Shown: positions 31,391 to 33,931 of the stretch, one piece after another
Position numbering within the stretch: the first letter of the stretch is position 1
Layout of the letters: each line of letters opens with the position of its first letter
Source: an uncultured Bacteroidota bacterium
GTDB taxonomy: Bacteria > Bacteroidota > Bacteroidia > Bacteroidales > FEN-979
Direction: 5' to 3'
NCBI GenBank assembly: GCA_937862805.1
Contig: CALMDO010000083.1
Location: forward strand, 1-33,931
DNA: 33,931 nt
Notes under the pieces: model-generated
The model's database searches: none
The model's input: the letters and a program-made list of their open reading frames with translations, nothing else
Told to the model about the DNA's origin: nothing
Position numbers and translations under genes: made by a program

Positions 31391-33334
31391 ATGAAAACTA
31401 ACCGGTATTCCGTGATCCTTCTCCTGACCGTGATATTCCTGGCATTTTCACGACCCGTGACCATCGCCGGGGGGGATCCCTCTTTCAGACAACTACAACA
31501 CATCAAACTTCCTTTTACCCCGGCTGTTCATTACTACACCCATACCGGAGATTTTACCTTCTTTCTCTGTTCCACCAAATCCGATATGCTGATGATCGAC
31601 GGGATCAATGGCAAAATCCTCTGGCAGAAAAATTTTGAGAAAGATTTTAAAAACAAAAAATTCTCTAACCAGTTTTGGAATAAAAAAGCCAACGTTATCC
31701 TGGTTTACGATGAGGATACAAAAAAAGGGATCGCTACCAAGTATTTCATCGATGGAAAAACAGGCAACACGCTCTGGACCAGTGATAAATACATCTCGGA
31801 CCTGGGTGATTATGAACTTTCGAAAGGATTTACCAACTACTTTGATGACGCCACCAACGGAGTCCTTCTGCCAACCCGCGAAAGCGTTGACCTGGTGAAT
31901 GTGGTCACGGGAAAAACCATCTGGTCGAAGCCGATCACCCTGACAGGAAAATCGAAAGATTTCGATTGTTTTATCATGAACTATTACGACCTGGTGAAGA
32001 TCATCACCGGAAAAGACAATGAAGTGTGCGTTACCGTCGACGAAGGAAAAGAGGTGACCAATGTGAACGCCTATTTCAACAAGAAAAAATACCTGGCCGA
32101 CCGGCAACATGCGAAGATCTTAGACATCCCTGAAAAAAACATGTACGTACTGATGATCTCCGAAACAATCTATGGCTTTGCCGCTATCACCGGGTTCAAC
32201 CTGCCAAGCTTCAACATGAATTTCATGGCCTTCAACGACAAAACAGATGAACTGATCTGGAGCAAAAATTATCATGTCGCCTGCGAATACGACTGGGTAA
32301 GTAACGATGACTATTTCGCAAAACTGCATTACGACGGGGTGAACCTGTATATCGAACACAACCCGGGTCCCAAAACAAACACAGGCCTCACGGTCCTTGA
32401 TCCCCTGACCGGCGAGATGAAATGGGAAACCACCTTTACCGCCAGTGAGCGGAAATCGTCCGGACTGACCAAAACCCTCACCACGCCATTCCCTGCCCCC
32501 GATCCCGTAACCCTTGACGGAAAAACCTACGTGGTGAACAAGGTCAAAAACATTGTATCCTGCTTCGACGCTGAAAAAGGAACAAAAATCTGGGATTCCG
32601 AAAAATTTCCCGACGCCCAGAAGATACCAACCCTGATCCTCTCCAACGGACTGCTGATCATGGGCTACGGGGGTGATGCCCTTAAATGTGCCTCCATCGT
32701 TCAGGACAAAGGTCCCAACATTGAACGATACGAATTCAACAACAAGGATAAATACGGCATCAACGCCTATGATGTCGCCACCGGAAAGATCATATGGAGC
32801 AATGAGACCATCGAAAAGAAAGCCAAAGACAAATTCGACCTGATCGCCGGACTGCAACTGATCAACGGGCAACTCTTCTGTGCTACTGACAAAAACTTCT
32901 TTATCCTTGATCCCAAAAACGGAGATGTTTTGAAAAGCACCCCCATCGCTGCAGAAAAACTGGGCGATACCTGGAAAATGTTTTATTTCCCGAAGGAAAA
33001 CAAGATCGTTCTCAACTGTGAAAAAGGCATCGTGAAAATCGATCCCGCTTCCCTGAAAATCGAAGGCATTGTAAAAACCTCCACCGTCCCGTTTTACCAG
33101 GCTTCCAAATTTATGAATGGCGACGACGAATTCCAGGATTACGCCATCTTTACTGAAGGAGATGGCACGAAAATGACTTTCAAAGAATTTGCCTCCATCG
33201 ACCTGGAAAAAATGGCCATCCGGGGTGTCGGCAAAGGAGATCTCTTGTTCAAGGAAGTTTCGCGTTTCAGCGAAGGCGGTGAAATGTTTTACGATACTGA
33301 CGGCGAAGAGTTAACCATCTATTCGGTCAAATAA
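31391..33334 (+). CDS. Exported PQQ-type beta-propeller protein
   Basis: The 647-residue protein has a signal peptide (MKTNRYSVILLLTVIFLAFSRPVTIAGG) and at least six blades with the PQQ/BamB pattern 'DxxTGxxxW': INGKILWQKNF, KTGNTLWTSD, VTGKTIWSKP, LTGEMKWETTF, KGTKIWDSEKF and ATGKIIWSNET. These repeats build eight-bladed propellers that bind PQQ in dehydrogenases or serve as scaffolds, as in BamB. I see no calcium/PQQ active-site disulfide motif, so a scaffold or ligand-binding role is more likely than enzyme activity. There is no lipobox, so it is soluble periplasmic or secreted. It is longer than BamB (about 390). The operator-like repeat upstream ties it to the two-component system, which would make it that system's local output. 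Confidence 0.8.
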   Translation: MKTNRYSVILLLTVIFLAFSRPVTIAGGDPSFRQLQHIKLPFTPAVHYYTHTGDFTFFLCSTKSDMLMIDGINGKILWQKNFEKDFKNKKFSNQFWNKKANVILVYDEDTKKGIATKYFIDGKTGNTLWTSDKYISDLGDYELSKGFTNYFDDATNGVLLPTRESVDLVNVVTGKTIWSKPITLTGKSKDFDCFIMNYYDLVKIITGKDNEVCVTVDEGKEVTNVNAYFNKKKYLADRQHAKILDIPEKNMYVLMISETIYGFAAITGFNLPSFNMNFMAFNDKTDELIWSKNYHVACEYDWVSNDDYFAKLHYDGVNLYIEHNPGPKTNTGLTVLDPLTGEMKWETTFTASERKSSGLTKTLTTPFPAPDPVTLDGKTYVVNKVKNIVSCFDAEKGTKIWDSEKFPDAQKIPTLILSNGLLIMGYGGDALKCASIVQDKGPNIERYEFNNKDKYGINAYDVATGKIIWSNETIEKKAKDKFDLIAGLQLINGQLFCATDKNFFILDPKNGDVLKSTPIAAEKLGDTWKMFYFPKENKIVLNCEKGIVKIDPASLKIEGIVKTSTVPFYQASKFMNGDDEFQDYAIFTEGDGTKMTFKEFASIDLEKMAIRGVGKGDLLFKEVSRFSEGGEMFYDTDGEELTIYSVK

Positions 33335-33595
33335 ATACGTTGTAACACCACTCAGACCAGGCTCCCCCGGTTGCATTGATTACAACCAGATAATTTTACT
33401 CATCTTATGGTTACGGACCGGTGCTCGCGGTTTCAACACCCGACACCGTGTCCGTTTTTTCGGGGGGATTCAACTTCCTAACCGGCAAACTTTCCACCAA
33501 CCTCCACATGAGGCATTTTCATTTTAAACAAAAAACCGGCTAAACCGGACGAATTGCCGGCTTAGCCAGTTTCTGATTATTCAACAGACGGTCTT
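33335..33595. other. Intergenic region between convergent genes
   Basis: No ORF with protein-like features is seen. Two weak hairpins could end the propeller transcript: GGTTG/CAACC (33369-33387) followed by a T-containing stretch, and GACA/TGTC (33442-33452) followed by CGTTTTTT. Neither is strong. The clear terminator at the right end serves the opposite strand. Confidence 0.45.
33524..33572 (-). terminator. Intrinsic terminator of the minus-strand T9SS cargo gene
   Basis: Arms at about 33533-33548 and 33557-33572 (AACCGGCTAAACCGG and CCGGCTTAGCCAGTT) pair over some 14 bases with two mismatches around an 8-base loop. Read on the minus strand the stem is followed by GGTTTTTTGTTTAAAA, a proper U-tract, about 24 bases after the stop codon. 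On the plus strand the tail is poor. Confidence 0.7.
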
Positions 33596-33931
33596 TTACT
33601 GAATAATAATCTTTTCAGAGATGCAAGATTTATCCGTAGTTACGGTCATCAGATAATAGCCTTCAGGCTGATTCTGAAGGTCAAGATTGTAATTGCTCTG
33701 AGTGCCGGAGTATGTTTGTTCAAAAACAACTTTACCCAGGGAATTAACAACTTTTACGTTTACCTTTTCGGCGTGGTTAACAGAGAAAGTAAATTTGCCG
33801 TTATTCGGATTTGGATAAATATTCAAACCGTTTTGGTTAAGGTTATCGATACCGGTTATTGAACCAACACTTCCGTTTACAAAGGCAGGAGAAAACAGAT
33901 TACCTTCATAATCGCTGAATTCAATTTTTGT
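33596..33931 (-). CDS. C-terminal part of a T9SS cargo protein (type A sorting domain), cut by window edge
   Basis: The frame is open to the right edge; I extended the track's 76 residues by 35 (TKIEFSDYEGNLF... to the edge). The visible 111 residues contain a linker and a textbook type A T9SS sorting domain: LNIYPNPNNGKFTFSV, VKVVNSLGKVVFEQ, PEGYYLMTVTTD and SEKIIIQ. The TTG at 33826 in the track is not a start; it lies inside the domain. The cargo part is outside the window, so its function is unknown. The codons here are more AT-rich than in the neighbouring genes, as is often seen for abundant surface proteins, but the sample is small. Confidence 0.9.
   Translation of the reverse strand, partial: TKIEFSDYEGNLFSPAFVNGSVGSITGIDNLNQNGLNIYPNPNNGKFTFSVNHAEKVNVKVVNSLGKVVFEQTYSGTQSNYNLDLQNQPEGYYLMTVTTDKSCISEKIIIQ

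Overview
The window looks like chromosomal DNA from a member of the Bacteroidota, most likely an uncultured Bacteroidales or Marinilabiliales-type anaerobe with a type IX secretion system (T9SS). The reasons are the family content (DUF4270 lipoprotein beside a short GT5 'glycogen synthase' and glmS, Tricorn-like S41 protease, FISUMP lipoprotein, two proteins ending in T9SS sorting-type domains, Reg_prop/Y_Y_Y histidine kinase), the absence of strong Shine-Dalgarno sequences, and repeated Bacteroidota-type promoters (TTTG / TAnnTTTG) with very short leaders. GC is moderate, about half by eye. I see no rRNA, tRNA, CRISPR array, integrase, transposase or phage gene.

Layout. Bases 1-2919, minus strand: a housekeeping block of short GT5-like glgA, DUF4270 lipoprotein and glmS (cut by the left edge). 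Bases 3112-5432, plus strand: a possible 58-residue small ORF coupled to a small secreted protein, a terminator, an unknown lipoprotein and a DUF3078-like outer-membrane barrel. Bases 5511-8744: a five-module flavin/iron-sulfur oxidoreductase that carries in one chain what HcnABC, opine and proline dehydrogenases carry as separate subunits. It is convergent with an EthD-domain protein (8773-9456, minus). Bases 9525-13832: an apparent three-gene operon of 3beta-HSD-like reductase, acyl-CoA ligase and PBP4-type carboxypeptidase, driven by the best promoter in the window.

A minus-strand small lipoprotein (13842-14258) is divergent from a cohesin-fold protein with a T9SS-like tail (14417-15487), followed by a Tricorn homologue (15498-18746), a FISUMP lipoprotein and a sugar-porter MFS permease. 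Convergent to these is an efflux operon on the minus strand (27487-20990): an HlyD/AcrA-type adaptor followed by a remarkable 1810-residue protein. That protein joins a full RND pump, an internal signal-peptide-like segment, a periplasmic substrate-binding-like domain and a TolC-type channel. It is the strongest structural oddity here.

Bases 27591-33334, plus strand: a Reg_prop/Y_Y_Y sensor kinase, its NarL-type response regulator, and a PQQ-type beta-propeller protein. A matching inverted repeat (TCACACG-AA-CGTGTGA and a degenerate copy) lies upstream of the regulator gene and again upstream of the propeller gene. This suggests an autoregulated local circuit with the propeller protein as output. 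The right edge carries the C-terminal end of a minus-strand T9SS cargo protein with a good intrinsic terminator.
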